Part shown: positions 18,276 through 26,790 of the stretch, piece after piece
Position numbering within the stretch: the stretch's first letter is position 1
How the letters are laid out: every line of letters starts with the position of its first letter
Assembly (NCBI GenBank): GCA_902786275.1
Contig: CADACC010000001.1
Coordinates: forward strand, 1-60,218
Source of the DNA: an uncultured Erysipelotrichaceae bacterium
Lineage (GTDB): Bacteria; Bacillota_I; Bacilli_A; RF39; UBA660
Direction of reading: 5' to 3'
DNA length: 60,218 nucleotides
Made by a program: the position numbers and the translations under genes
The notes under the pieces: generated by a model
The model's database searches: none
What the model was told of the DNA's origin: nothing
The model's input: only the letters and a program-made list of their open reading frames with translations

Positions 18276-18345
18276 ATGATCTCCTTTATATCTCATATTC
18301 ATATAATGATATTTTTATTAAATGATATACTATTATTTAAACCAC

Positions 18346-18373
18346 AAAAAAAGCGACGTTTTTGTCGCTTTTT
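18346..18373 (-). terminator. Terminator of the YfcC-like permease gene
   Basis: AAAAAGCGAC (18348-18357) pairs with GTCGCTTTTT (18364-18373). On the minus strand the stem is followed by seven T. It lies between the permease stop and the clpC-like gene. Confidence 0.85.
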
Positions 18374-18382
18374 AGTTTATAT

Positions 18383-20116
18383 TTAAATTATTGACATGAA
18401 AATAAATATAATTAATAATACACATAACATTCCAAGAACGAAACGCCAAATATGTTTCATCCAATCTTTATACTCTACCTTTGTATATAGTAAACCAAAG
18501 ATTAGTATTAAACTTGTTGGAATGAAGAATTGTAATAATCCATATATTGCGAAGAATACTAAGAATACTAATGCTAAATGTGTTGCACCATAACCAGAAA
18601 CAAGGAATCCTCCTAAACTATATCCAGTGTATCCTAAGTCTACTTGGAAGATATTTGTAAATGTTGCAGCTAACATAGTTGTTAATAGATTATGACTTGT
18701 ATCAACGTTAACATCAGGAATACCATCTCCATCAGTATCTAGGTTAAGAACTGATTTTCCACCATCTAATTGTTTAACAATTGATTCATCATATTCATCA
18801 ACTTTACCATTACCGTTAAAGTCTATATTCTTGTCTGGATATCCATCTTTGTTTGTATCACAGTTAAGATCACATTTACCATCATTATCTAAATCTTGAT
18901 TCATTAAATTGTAATCAGGTTTTCTATCTTCATCAGTATCAATATTAAACCATGCTACTCCAGCGCCATTATAGTCAATATTTATATTTGGAATATTATC
19001 CTTTTTCATAATTGAATTAACAGCTGTTGGAACAATTGGGCTCATGTACATAATAATAAATACTGAATATACAGCTACCATACCTAATATAGGTTTGATA
19101 AGTTTAAGAGCGCCAGTTCCAAATGTAGTTAATAATTCATCAAATTTAAATGAATATAAAATAGCAGTTAAAATAGTAAATACAAATAAAACTGTTGATA
19201 ATGTAAATAAATCAAATGCACCAAATGGAACAGCACTTGTACCTAAAATATATGAGAATATTTTAAAGTCTTTTCCAATTGAGAAATCCATTAACCAGTT
19301 ATGAAGTTCATTAAATGTATTAATTTTAAATATTCCATCCCAGTTAACAAAACCTAAAATAAATACTATAAATAGTAAACATAAAACAATTCTTATTGGG
19401 AATAATTTTACATTTTTAGATTTAACTTCTTCAACTTTGAAATCCTCATCAATTTCATTTTTCTTTTTATTTTCTAGTGCTTTTTTAGATGCAAAATATA
19501 AGAAGAAGTTATATAGTGCAGTAGCAATACCTAGAATAATAACTCTAAATACAAGTGTTAAACCTTTTCCAGTCTCAATTGTTAGAGTTTGTGAAAAATA
19601 TTGATTAAAAATATTTAGTGTTTCTGTACCAAATGTTGCACCTAGTACACCAACTAAAATTGCACCAAATGTAGATGCAAATGCAGTAAGTTTATTTAAA
19701 CCAGCTTCAAGCATAATTGTTATAAGCATTGGTACAAATAAAATCATTGCAAATGTTGATGAAGTAACAGATGTTAAACCTGTTAGTACAACTGATGTAA
19801 CAATTACAAAAAGTGTTTCCTTTCCTTTAATTTTTTTTGCAATATTAGAAATAAGTTTTCTATATCCATCAGTTTTAGAAAGAACCGCATAGAAGCCACC
19901 TAAAACTAGAAGATATACAATCTTATCAATTCCATAATAAATACTATTATATGCAACTGTTGCAAGATCGTTAAAACCAATTCTAATTCGATCGTATTTT
20001 ATAAGCTGTGTTCCGTTAAATGTTCCAGTTGGAATAATCCATGTTAGAACAATAGCAATAAAAATTACGATTCCAAGCATTTTAGCAATAGTATGCTTTT
20101 CAAAAAATTTCTTCAT
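18383..20116 (-). CDS. YfcC/DcuC-type anion permease with calcium-loop insertion
   Basis: A 577-residue membrane protein of the YfcC/C4-dicarboxylate (IT superfamily) group, with 11-12 hydrophobic segments. Family features include SVTSSTFAMILFVPML and the paired re-entrant regions. The family carries dicarboxylates, arginine or similar anions; substrate here is unknown. The striking feature is a polar stretch at about residues 380-478, between membrane segments, made of repeated Asp-rich loops: DTDEDRKPD, DLDNDGKCD, DTNKDGYPD, DFNGNGKVDEYDE and DTDGDGIPD. These match calcium-binding thrombospondin type 3/dockerin-like loops (DxDxDGxxD). Such an insertion is not part of the normal permease. 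It has an extended -10 promoter, GGGAGGA ribosome site and its own terminator. Confidence 0.88.
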   Translation of the reverse strand: MKKFFEKHTIAKMLGIVIFIAIVLTWIIPTGTFNGTQLIKYDRIRIGFNDLATVAYNSIYYGIDKIVYLLVLGGFYAVLSKTDGYRKLISNIAKKIKGKETLFVIVTSVVLTGLTSVTSSTFAMILFVPMLITIMLEAGLNKLTAFASTFGAILVGVLGATFGTETLNIFNQYFSQTLTIETGKGLTLVFRVIILGIATALYNFFLYFASKKALENKKKNEIDEDFKVEEVKSKNVKLFPIRIVLCLLFIVFILGFVNWDGIFKINTFNELHNWLMDFSIGKDFKIFSYILGTSAVPFGAFDLFTLSTVLFVFTILTAILYSFKFDELLTTFGTGALKLIKPILGMVAVYSVFIIMYMSPIVPTAVNSIMKKDNIPNINIDYNGAGVAWFNIDTDEDRKPDYNLMNQDLDNDGKCDLNCDTNKDGYPDKNIDFNGNGKVDEYDESIVKQLDGGKSVLNLDTDGDGIPDVNVDTSHNLLTTMLAATFTNIFQVDLGYTGYSLGGFLVSGYGATHLALVFLVFFAIYGLLQFFIPTSLILIFGLLYTKVEYKDWMKHIWRFVLGMLCVLLIIFIFMSII

Positions 20117-20138
20117 TTTATTTTTCCTCCCTATTAAA

Positions 20139-20147
20139 ATTATAACA
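20139..20147 (-). promoter_or_regulatory. Extended -10 promoter of the YfcC-like gene
   Basis: The minus strand reads TGTTATAAT (20139-20147), a TGn-extended -10 element. The -35 region 17 bases upstream is only TTTAAT. The ATG at 20116 follows after a GGGAGGA site. Confidence 0.5.
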
Positions 20148-20186
20148 CTTATGTAACTTAAATTAAAAGATAAACATTAAATAAAA

Positions 20187-20213
20187 ACAAAAAAAGCACT
20201 ATAAATAGTGCTT
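20187..20213 (-). terminator. Terminator of lysS
   Basis: AAGCACTAT and AATAGTGCTT pair around a short loop (20194-20213), with seven T following on the minus strand. The lysS stop codon overlaps its first bases. Confidence 0.85.
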
Positions 20214-21696
20214 AGTCTCTTGGTTTCATTGTTGGGAATAAAATTACGTCACGAATTGATTCTGATTCAGTAAATAACATAACCATTCTATCAATTCCAT
20301 AACCTATTCCACCAGCTGGTGGCATACCATATTCTAGAGCTTCAATGAAGTCATAATCAATATCATTAGCCTCATCGTTACCTAATTCTTTTTCACTTAA
20401 TTGTGCTTCAAATCTTTCAAGTTGATCTATTGGATCATTAAGTTCTGTGTATGCATTAGCACATTCATGTCCAGAGATAAATAATTCAAATCTTTGAGTA
20501 AATCTTGGATCTTCAGGATCCTTTTTAGTAAGTGGAGAAATTTCAATTGGATGTCCATAAAGGAATGTTGGTTCAATTAAGGTTTCTTCTACATATTTTT
20601 CAAAGAATTTATTAATGATATGTCCATATTGTTTTTCATGTTCTTCTAATTCAATATTATGTTCTTTAGCAAGTTTTAAGCATTCATCTAAATCTGTAAT
20701 TGCTTTAAAGTCAATACCTGTTTTTTCTTTAATAGCATCAGTCATAGAAATACGTTTCCAATCTCCTGCTAAATCTATATCGTGTCCTAAATAATGGAAT
20801 GTTGTTTTACCACAAACATCATTTGCTATTGTTTTATACATATTTTCAGTTAAATCCATCATACCATCTAAATCTGAATATGCTTGATATACTTCCATTA
20901 AAGTAAATTCAGGATTATGTTGTGGATCCATACCTTCATTTCTAAATGTACGACCAATTTCATATACTCTTTCCATACCACCAACAAGTAATCTCTTTAA
21001 GTTAAGCTCTAGAGCAATTCTTAAATACATGTCTAAATCTTGTGTATTATGATGAGTTACAAATGGTCTAGCTGATGCTCCTGTTAAAAGTGTTGTTAAA
21101 ATAGGAGTTTCCACTTCAACAAAACCTTGGTCGTCTAAGAACTTTTGAATTGTTCTAATAATCTTAGGACGCATCATAGCAACTTTCATTGATTCATCAT
21201 TAGTAATTAAATCAAGATATCTTTTTCTATATCTATCTTCAACATCTTGAAGTCCATGGAACTTTTCAGGAAGTGGTCTTAAAGCTTTTACTAAATGAGT
21301 ATATTTTAAACATTTAATAGTAAGTTCTCCTGTTTGTGTTTTCATTATTTTTCCATAAACACCAACAATATCACCTAAGTCAGCTGTTTTAAACAAGTTA
21401 TAAGCTTCTTCACCTATATCATTAATTGATACATAAACTTGGATTTTTCCAGTTTTATCTTTAAGTGAGAAAAATGATGCTTTACCCATTTTACGAATAA
21501 ACATTATACGACCTACTACAGTTGCAGTATCATCCATGTTTTCAAATGCATCATGATCTACATCTTTATACTTTTCTTGTAAGTCTTTTGCATATGCATC
21601 TCTTTCAAATCTTTGTCCAAAAGGATCAAGACCCATGTCTTGAATCTTTTTCATTTTATCTCTTCTTGCAATTTCTTGATCTGTTAATTTTCTCAT
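20212..21696 (-). CDS. lysS: Lysyl-tRNA synthetase, class II
   Basis: About 494 residues. It activates lysine and charges tRNA-Lys. An N-terminal OB-fold anticodon-binding domain (about 50-160, ATVVGRIMFIRKMGKASFF) precedes the class II catalytic core: motif 1 around GFVEVETPILTT, motif 2 around RNEGMDPQHNPEFTLMEVY, and motif 3 GGIGYGIDRMVMLFT near the C terminus. The frame extends upstream to 21747, but homology begins at MRKLTDQEIARRDKMKK, so the ATG at 21696 is chosen; GAAGTGAAAG lies before it as a weak ribosome site. No T-box leader is visible upstream. It lies downstream of the surface-protein gene, with a terminator between them. Confidence 0.96.
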   Translation of the reverse strand: MRKLTDQEIARRDKMKKIQDMGLDPFGQRFERDAYAKDLQEKYKDVDHDAFENMDDTATVVGRIMFIRKMGKASFFSLKDKTGKIQVYVSINDIGEEAYNLFKTADLGDIVGVYGKIMKTQTGELTIKCLKYTHLVKALRPLPEKFHGLQDVEDRYRKRYLDLITNDESMKVAMMRPKIIRTIQKFLDDQGFVEVETPILTTLLTGASARPFVTHHNTQDLDMYLRIALELNLKRLLVGGMERVYEIGRTFRNEGMDPQHNPEFTLMEVYQAYSDLDGMMDLTENMYKTIANDVCGKTTFHYLGHDIDLAGDWKRISMTDAIKEKTGIDFKAITDLDECLKLAKEHNIELEEHEKQYGHIINKFFEKYVEETLIEPTFLYGHPIEISPLTKKDPEDPRFTQRFELFISGHECANAYTELNDPIDQLERFEAQLSEKELGNDEANDIDYDFIEALEYGMPPAGGIGYGIDRMVMLFTESESIRDVILFPTMKPRD

Positions 21697-21746
21697 TTCT
21701 TTCACTTCTTTCCCTAATATAATACCATAAATATTATATTTTTCCA

Positions 21747-21775
21747 TAAAAAAAGTTCTGATTTTTCAGAACTTT
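21747..21775 (-). terminator. Terminator of the NPKTG surface-protein gene
   Basis: AAAGTTCTGA (21752-21761) and TCAGAACTTT (21766-21775) form a ten-pair stem with a four-base loop, followed by T residues on the minus strand. Confidence 0.85.
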
Positions 21776-21783
21776 AATTATTA

Positions 21784-22368
21784 TTACATTCTATATAATT
21801 TAGTGCTTTTTTTAGAAATTACATAAGCGCAACCAATTAATCCGATACCAGCAATAATTCCAACGTATGGAAGAACACTACCAGTTTTAGGATTCTTAGT
21901 TTCTTTTGGTGTAATTTTATAGTTTGTTACACCATCTGGAATATAAGTAAAATAACAATCATCGTCTGCGTTTGCAGCAGGATCATGTCTGTAAGTAAAT
22001 TTTAATACTTCTACTTTTTCTCCAGTACCAACATATTCAGCAGCATCTAAAGTTTGAGCATTTGGATTTGAATATACAGTTTTAACTGTAGCAGATTTCA
22101 TATCTGCTTCTATTACTTTAGAAGCTTGATCAACTTTAAATAAGTCAGTATCTTGAATGCCATCAAGTAATGCATTAGTACCTACTAATTTACCATCAAA
22201 ACCAGTATATGTACTACCTTGTGATACAGTTGCATATACAACAGCAGTAAATACTCCATTTGCATCTGGACCAAGTACTTCATGTGAATAAGTTGCACCA
22301 GCAGCACTAACTTTTAAAGGTAAAATTAATAGAGCCATAACAGCGATAAAGCTTAACATTTTCTTCAT
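21784..22368 (-). CDS. Secreted surface protein with NPKTG sortase signal
   Basis: About 194 residues. A signal peptide (MKKMLSFIAVMALLILPLKVSA, roughly residues 1-22, cleavage near VSA-AG) leads into an exported beta-rich domain of about 130 residues. That domain somewhat resembles cohesin or pilin-type folds, but I cannot assign it. The C terminus is a complete cell-wall sorting signal: NPKTG at about 159-163, a 20-residue hydrophobic helix, and a basic tail ending STKLYRM. NPKTG is an LPXTG-like/class B-like motif. A sortase gene is divergent 140 bases away, so the two are probably enzyme and substrate. The start is set by TAGGAGTGA eight bases before the ATG at 22368, better than the GTG at 22380. 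Confidence 0.8.
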   Translation of the reverse strand: MKKMLSFIAVMALLILPLKVSAAGATYSHEVLGPDANGVFTAVVYATVSQGSTYTGFDGKLVGTNALLDGIQDTDLFKVDQASKVIEADMKSATVKTVYSNPNAQTLDAAEYVGTGEKVEVLKFTYRHDPAANADDDCYFTYIPDGVTNYKITPKETKNPKTGSVLPYVGIIAGIGLIGCAYVISKKSTKLYRM

Positions 22369-22408
22369 ATAACGATTCACTCCTATCCTTCCTCTATATT
22401 ATGTCTTA

Positions 22409-22437
22409 ATTATAGCATAAAATAATATATTTGTATA
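22409..22437 (-). promoter_or_regulatory. Promoter of the NPKTG surface-protein gene
   Basis: On the minus strand TATACA (22432-22437) and TATAAT (22409-22414) are 17 bases apart, with TGC before the -10 box. It lies in the divergent gap with the sortase gene. I could not identify an equally good promoter for the sortase side. Confidence 0.55.
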
Positions 22438-22508
22438 ACTTTTTGAAAAAAAATTATAATTTATGTAAACTTTATGTTATTATATATATACATGATAGTA
22501 AGGGTTGA

Positions 22509-24083
22509 TTGCTTGTGAAGAAGATATTAATCGGTATTAAAAATAACGCGCTTACATTTTCTTATAAAAAGATATCCGATAAAGGCAATAGTAATTTATT
22601 AAATACAAATATCATTACAGACAATGAACTTGTATTTAGCGAAGAGTATATTGAAAATAATAAAAAAATAGTTATTAGTTTTGTTAAAGAACTAATAATT
22701 CAATATAATATTACACAACTTATCATTAAAGAATCAGATCTTACCTTTACTGCTTTTGATTTAATAAATAATTCGGAAAAAGTTAAAGCTGTCTTCTTTA
22801 GAGAAGAAAGACAATTAAGCTATGAAATATGTGAAAAGATTTTAACTAACCATTATATTAGAATAATTAATTGTTATAATATGCCACCATATATGCTTGA
22901 GTGTTTTGATCAAAGAGGTATTAAAACTGAATCAAGATCAGAAATTATGTTCACATCAGCATTTATGCAAGGAAATAATTTAATGCAATATAGTAAATTA
23001 TTTTATAAAATGTCAGTTAGAATTGAACTTCCACTTAAAGAACAAGATTTAGATGATTTTAAAATATTTTGTAAGATTAATAAATATTTAAAAACAGTGC
23101 ATGTTAATCTATATAATAGAAATGATTTAATTAAAATATGTGATGTTTTAGCAGATAATAAACTTAAAAATGTTAAGATATATATTCACTATAACATTAC
23201 TAAAGAAAGTGAGTTTAATTCTCTTAGAAAATTAAACTCAACGTATAAAAAACATAAAATAAAAATCGAACTTAAATATACAGATTCGTATCTTGAAGAT
23301 AATTTATTTAAACAAATTGTTGTTAATGTTCTTAAGGTATGTGGTTTAATTAGTTTAGTTCTTGTTGTATCCTTTGTATCTTATGTTGGTATATCAAACT
23401 TTAGATCTACACAACATGTTAATAAGATTAAAAGGCAAATAAAAGAAGTTGTTAAAAACACTGATCAAGAAAAAGTTATTGAAGAAATAAATAAAGATAA
23501 AAAAGAAGGAGAAGCACAAGTTACAAATTCATTTGTTGCTACTCTACTTTCTATGAATCCTGAATCTGTTGGATGGCTTAAAGTAAATAATACTAATATT
23601 GATTATCCAGTAGTTCAAGGCAAAGATAATAAATACTATCTAGATCATAATTTTGATTTTGAAGATGATCATAATGGTTGGGTATTTATGGATTATAGAA
23701 ATAATCCAACTGAACTTAGTAAAAACACTATAATTTATGCACATAATAGATATTATAGCGGAGTTATGTTTGGTACTCTTTATAAAGTATATTATGGAAG
23801 TTGGTATAACAATAAAGAAAATCAAATTATTAAATTTGATACTCTATATGGAGAACATAAATGGAAAATAATATCTATATATAAAATTCCAAAAACAAGT
23901 GATTATTTACAAGTTAATTTCTCAAGCGATGAAGAATGGAAAGAATTTATTGATATGATTAAAGGTAGAAGTGTTAAAGACTTTGGTGTTAACGTAGGGC
24001 CTGATGATAAAATACTTACTTTATCAACATGTTCTTCATCAAGAGAAACTAGATTAGTTGTGCATGCTGTACTTCAAAAATAA
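22509..24083 (+). CDS. Class B-like sortase with large N-terminal cytoplasmic domain
   Basis: A 524-residue protein in three parts. Residues 1 to about 270 form an unfamiliar alternating strand/helix domain, presumably cytoplasmic. One membrane segment follows (CGLISLVLVVSFVSYVGI, about 277-297). The C-terminal 200 residues are a sortase: VGWLKVNNTNIDYPVVQG, catalytic His in IIYAHN near 410, Cys in LTLSTC near 509 and Arg in RETRLVVHA shortly after. The helix-rich insertion between His and Cys resembles class B. Sortases cleave a sorting signal and attach the protein to peptidoglycan. The start is TTG at 22509 or GTG at 22515; AAGGG lies just upstream and neither can be excluded. Ordinary class B enzymes are about 250 residues, so the N-terminal domain is unusual. 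Confidence 0.88.
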   Translation: MLVKKILIGIKNNALTFSYKKISDKGNSNLLNTNIITDNELVFSEEYIENNKKIVISFVKELIIQYNITQLIIKESDLTFTAFDLINNSEKVKAVFFREERQLSYEICEKILTNHYIRIINCYNMPPYMLECFDQRGIKTESRSEIMFTSAFMQGNNLMQYSKLFYKMSVRIELPLKEQDLDDFKIFCKINKYLKTVHVNLYNRNDLIKICDVLADNKLKNVKIYIHYNITKESEFNSLRKLNSTYKKHKIKIELKYTDSYLEDNLFKQIVVNVLKVCGLISLVLVVSFVSYVGISNFRSTQHVNKIKRQIKEVVKNTDQEKVIEEINKDKKEGEAQVTNSFVATLLSMNPESVGWLKVNNTNIDYPVVQGKDNKYYLDHNFDFEDDHNGWVFMDYRNNPTELSKNTIIYAHNRYYSGVMFGTLYKVYYGSWYNNKENQIIKFDTLYGEHKWKIISIYKIPKTSDYLQVNFSSDEEWKEFIDMIKGRSVKDFGVNVGPDDKILTLSTCSSSRETRLVVHAVLQK

Positions 24084-24107
24084 ACCAGTTCTTTGAACTG
24101 GTTTTTA
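24082..24107 (+). terminator. Terminator of the sortase gene
   Basis: AAACCAGTTC (24082-24091) pairs with GAACTGGTTT (24095-24104) around a three-base loop and continues into T residues. The sortase stop codon lies at its left edge. Confidence 0.8.
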
Positions 24108-24113
24108 TATATA

Positions 24114-24145
24114 AAAAAACTGTTTGATTGGATCAAACAGTTTTT
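24114..24145. terminator. Terminator of the Ig-like membrane-protein gene
   Basis: ACTGTTTGAT pairs with ATCAAACAGT around two to three bases, flanked by A and T runs on both strands. It mainly serves the leftward gene at 24152-25789 and may back up the sortase terminator. Confidence 0.8.
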
Positions 24146-24151
24146 AATTTA

Positions 24152-25789
24152 TTATTCATCTATATCAAAGTTAATAATGTTTCTATCAACACTACCTGTT
24201 GCTGAGAATTTCATATCGTAACCTTTGCTTTTGTATTCTTCAAAAATTGTATTTGCTGTTGTTGCGCCAAATGAAATACCAGGTTCAGTAATAATTACAA
24301 GTTTAGATTCGCTTGGATAGAAAAGAGGAATACCTGTATAAGAACCATAAGTAAATGAATTAGTTCCATTATATGTTTTTAACATATCTTTATAAGCAGC
24401 CTCATCATTAAATCTAATGATTTGAGCCTTAAATGCAGCTTGGCAAATAGTTTCATTATTACAGAAGATAATTAGTCTTTCATAAGTATTATCATCAGGA
24501 TTTGCCAATGTACCTCTTATATTAAAACGTATATCACTTGATAATACTGCAAGTGGAGCAAAATATTGCATTTTATTTTTAGCTTCATCTTCAGCCATAA
24601 TTGGTACTGTGTAGAATCCTGGAGTTTTAATATATTCTCTTACTTCATCAGGATTTGTGAAAGCATATGTTTCACCAGCATCAAGAGTATTTAAAATAAA
24701 CTCTTTTTCAGTTACTGGTACATCTTGTTTAGTTTCAACAATGTTAAATGATAATATTGGAGCAGTTTTATCAATTACTGTAATATTACCTTCATATGTA
24801 TCAGTTCCACATGAAATTGTATATTTATATTTACCTGCTTTATTAACATCAACTTTAGATAAATCTAAAACACAATTAGAAGATGATGTATTTTTAAATG
24901 TTCCATAATCTTCAATAGATGCAGATAACTTAGTTCCAGATTCAACTTCTAAATCTTTAGTAGTAACACCTTTTGAATTAAATATTCCTTTAATATTTAT
25001 TAAGTAGTAAGCTCCTCCACCAAGAACTGCAACTAAAATAATTATTAAACAGAATAATAATGTTTTCTTTGAATTGCCTTTTTTAGTTTTTTGCTTTGGA
25101 TCAAGTTCAGGAGTAGTTCCTATTTGATCAAAATCAGATGTTGGAGTTACATAATCAACTGGAGTTGATACTGTAGCTTGATAATCTGTTGTTGGCATTT
25201 GATCAGGAATTGGAAGTGTTGGTCCAGTTTGAACTGGAGCTTCAGGAATGCTTTCTTGAACAGGCATTTCTGGTGCTGCTGGAGCATCGCTTACAACTTG
25301 AGCAATATCATTTCCTTCAACTGAAATTGGTTGATTAAATGTAATAGTTTGATCAAGTGGAGATTCAGTATAACTTGCTTCAATTGGTTGAGCTTCAACT
25401 ACAGGTTCAACATTTTCAACTGGAGCTTGATAATTAAACTCATTTGGAACATTAACAGTTGGAGCAACATTAAGTGTATCTGCTTGCTCAACTACTGGTG
25501 CAGGTTGTTCAAATGAAGGAACTTCAGCAACATTTACAGGTTCAGCTGGAATTTCATTTGTAACGCCTGCGTTAAATGTACTTGGATCAACAGGAGTTGG
25601 ATTAAATGGATCTTGTGGTACATTTAATGTTTCATTATTTAAATTATTAAATGGTGCAAAACCTGGTTGTTCAGGTGCTACAACATTATTTGCAGGTTGA
25701 AATCCTTGATCTATTGGTTGTTCTGGTGTAGGTACACCAAAAGATTGTGGTTCCATATTAGAACCATAATTATTATTTTCTGGATTCAT
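24152..25789 (-). CDS. Membrane protein with low-complexity cytosolic tail and Ig-like external domain
   Basis: 545 residues. The first 225 or so are low-complexity and rich in Pro, Val, Glu, Asn and Gln (for example VEQADTLNVAPTVNVPNEF), without hydrophobic segments. A Lys cluster precedes one membrane helix (LLFCLIIILVAVLGGGAYYL, about 243-262), giving N-inside topology. Outside, a bacterial Ig-like domain (about 275-345, ending ITVIDKTAP, with two cysteines that could pair) is followed by a second domain of about 190 residues that I do not recognise. It may act in adhesion or envelope sensing, but this is only inferred from architecture. It is monocistronic with its own promoter and terminator, starting at an ATG after GGGGTC. 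Confidence 0.75.
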   Translation of the reverse strand: MNPENNNYGSNMEPQSFGVPTPEQPIDQGFQPANNVVAPEQPGFAPFNNLNNETLNVPQDPFNPTPVDPSTFNAGVTNEIPAEPVNVAEVPSFEQPAPVVEQADTLNVAPTVNVPNEFNYQAPVENVEPVVEAQPIEASYTESPLDQTITFNQPISVEGNDIAQVVSDAPAAPEMPVQESIPEAPVQTGPTLPIPDQMPTTDYQATVSTPVDYVTPTSDFDQIGTTPELDPKQKTKKGNSKKTLLFCLIIILVAVLGGGAYYLINIKGIFNSKGVTTKDLEVESGTKLSASIEDYGTFKNTSSSNCVLDLSKVDVNKAGKYKYTISCGTDTYEGNITVIDKTAPILSFNIVETKQDVPVTEKEFILNTLDAGETYAFTNPDEVREYIKTPGFYTVPIMAEDEAKNKMQYFAPLAVLSSDIRFNIRGTLANPDDNTYERLIIFCNNETICQAAFKAQIIRFNDEAAYKDMLKTYNGTNSFTYGSYTGIPLFYPSESKLVIITEPGISFGATTANTIFEEYKSKGYDMKFSATGSVDRNIINFDIDE

Positions 25790-25820
25790 ATATCTAGACC
25801 CCTTTTCCTATTATGAATAA

Positions 25821-25849
25821 ATTATACCTTTTATTAACAAAAAACGCAA
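25821..25849 (-). promoter_or_regulatory. Probable promoter of the Ig-like membrane-protein gene
   Basis: On the minus strand TTGCGT (25844-25849) and a perfect TATAAT (25821-25826) are 17 bases apart. The ATG at 25789 follows. The -35 box is only a half match. Confidence 0.5.
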
Positions 25850-25863
25850 TAATTTTTGTTGCA

Positions 25864-25897
25864 TAAAAAAATAACCAATATATAATTATTGATTATT
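25864..25897 (-). terminator. Terminator of the nrd-trxB gene set
   Basis: On the minus strand AATAATCAAT pairs with ATTGGTTATT (one G-U pair), followed by T residues. It overlaps the end of trxB at 25886. Confidence 0.7.
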
Positions 25898-26776
25898 TTC
25901 TATATACTTAATTACGTTAGTTGCTGCAACTGCTCCATCAGATACTGCAGTAGTTAGCTGTCTTACCTTTTTTTCGCGGCAATCACCAGCAACAAATATA
26001 TTATTATTTGTAGTTGTACAATCATCGCTTAATACATAAGATTTTTCACTTAAAGGAAGCATTTCTTTAACAAGTTTAGTCTCAGCATCCATGCCTATTG
26101 AAATAAACATACCATTAATAGTTAGTTCTCGATTATTATCTAGAATAATTTTTTCTAGTTCTTCTTCACCAATTATTTTTTTAACATTAGCATTATAAAT
26201 TATTTCAACATTATCTTTAGCCTCTAACTTATCTTTTAATACTTCTTCACATTTAAGTTTATCTCCCCTATATATTAAATAAACTTTGTTACAAAGGTTA
26301 GACATATATAATGCATTAGTTACTGCAGAATTAGCTCCACCAATAACTGCAACGTCCTTTCCTTTATAAAATGCTCCATCACAAGAGGTACAAAATGATA
26401 TACCCTTACCTATTAAATTAGTTTCATTTGGTAAACCAAGTAATCTATATTTTGCACCAGTTGCTAGGATTATTGTTTTTGCTTCATATTCTCCCATATC
26501 GGTTACAACTTTGTTAATTTTGCCAGGAATAATCTCTAGAACTTCTTCAATTTCAATTGGAAGGCCTAAGCTTTCTGCTTGTTCATAAAAGTTATTAGCA
26601 AGTTCTACACCGCTAATGGATTTAAACCCAGGAAAATTTTCAACAAGTGGACTTGAAGCAATCTGACCACCAACAGTTTCTTTTTCAAAAACTATTGTTT
26701 TAAGGTTAGCTCTCTGACAGTAGATGCCTGCAGTAATACCTGCAGGACCTCCACCAATTATTATGCAATCATACAT
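25886..26776 (-). CDS. trxB: Thioredoxin reductase
   Basis: A 296-residue flavoprotein that passes electrons from NADPH through FAD and a redox disulphide to thioredoxin. Visible features: FAD-binding GGGPAGITAGIYC at the N terminus, redox site SFCTSCDGAFYKGKDVAVIGG (CxxC) near residue 130 with the NADPH-binding GG motif right after it, and FVAGDC in the C-terminal FAD motif. The usual thioredoxin reductase is a little longer (305-320), but all domains are present. It lies 14 bases downstream of nrdD, whose C terminus is a thioredoxin-like domain. It is therefore well placed to reduce that domain and feed ribonucleotide reduction. Confidence 0.93.
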   Translation of the reverse strand: MYDCIIIGGGPAGITAGIYCQRANLKTIVFEKETVGGQIASSPLVENFPGFKSISGVELANNFYEQAESLGLPIEIEEVLEIIPGKINKVVTDMGEYEAKTIILATGAKYRLLGLPNETNLIGKGISFCTSCDGAFYKGKDVAVIGGANSAVTNALYMSNLCNKVYLIYRGDKLKCEEVLKDKLEAKDNVEIIYNANVKKIIGEEELEKIILDNNRELTINGMFISIGMDAETKLVKEMLPLSEKSYVLSDDCTTTNNNIFVAGDCREKKVRQLTTAVSDGAVAATNVIKYIENNQ

Positions 26777-26790
26777 AAGTAATTACCTAC

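Noticed and set aside
21697..21783. T-box leader before lysS
   Set aside because: The gap is short, holds only a terminator of the upstream gene, and lacks the T-box sequence.
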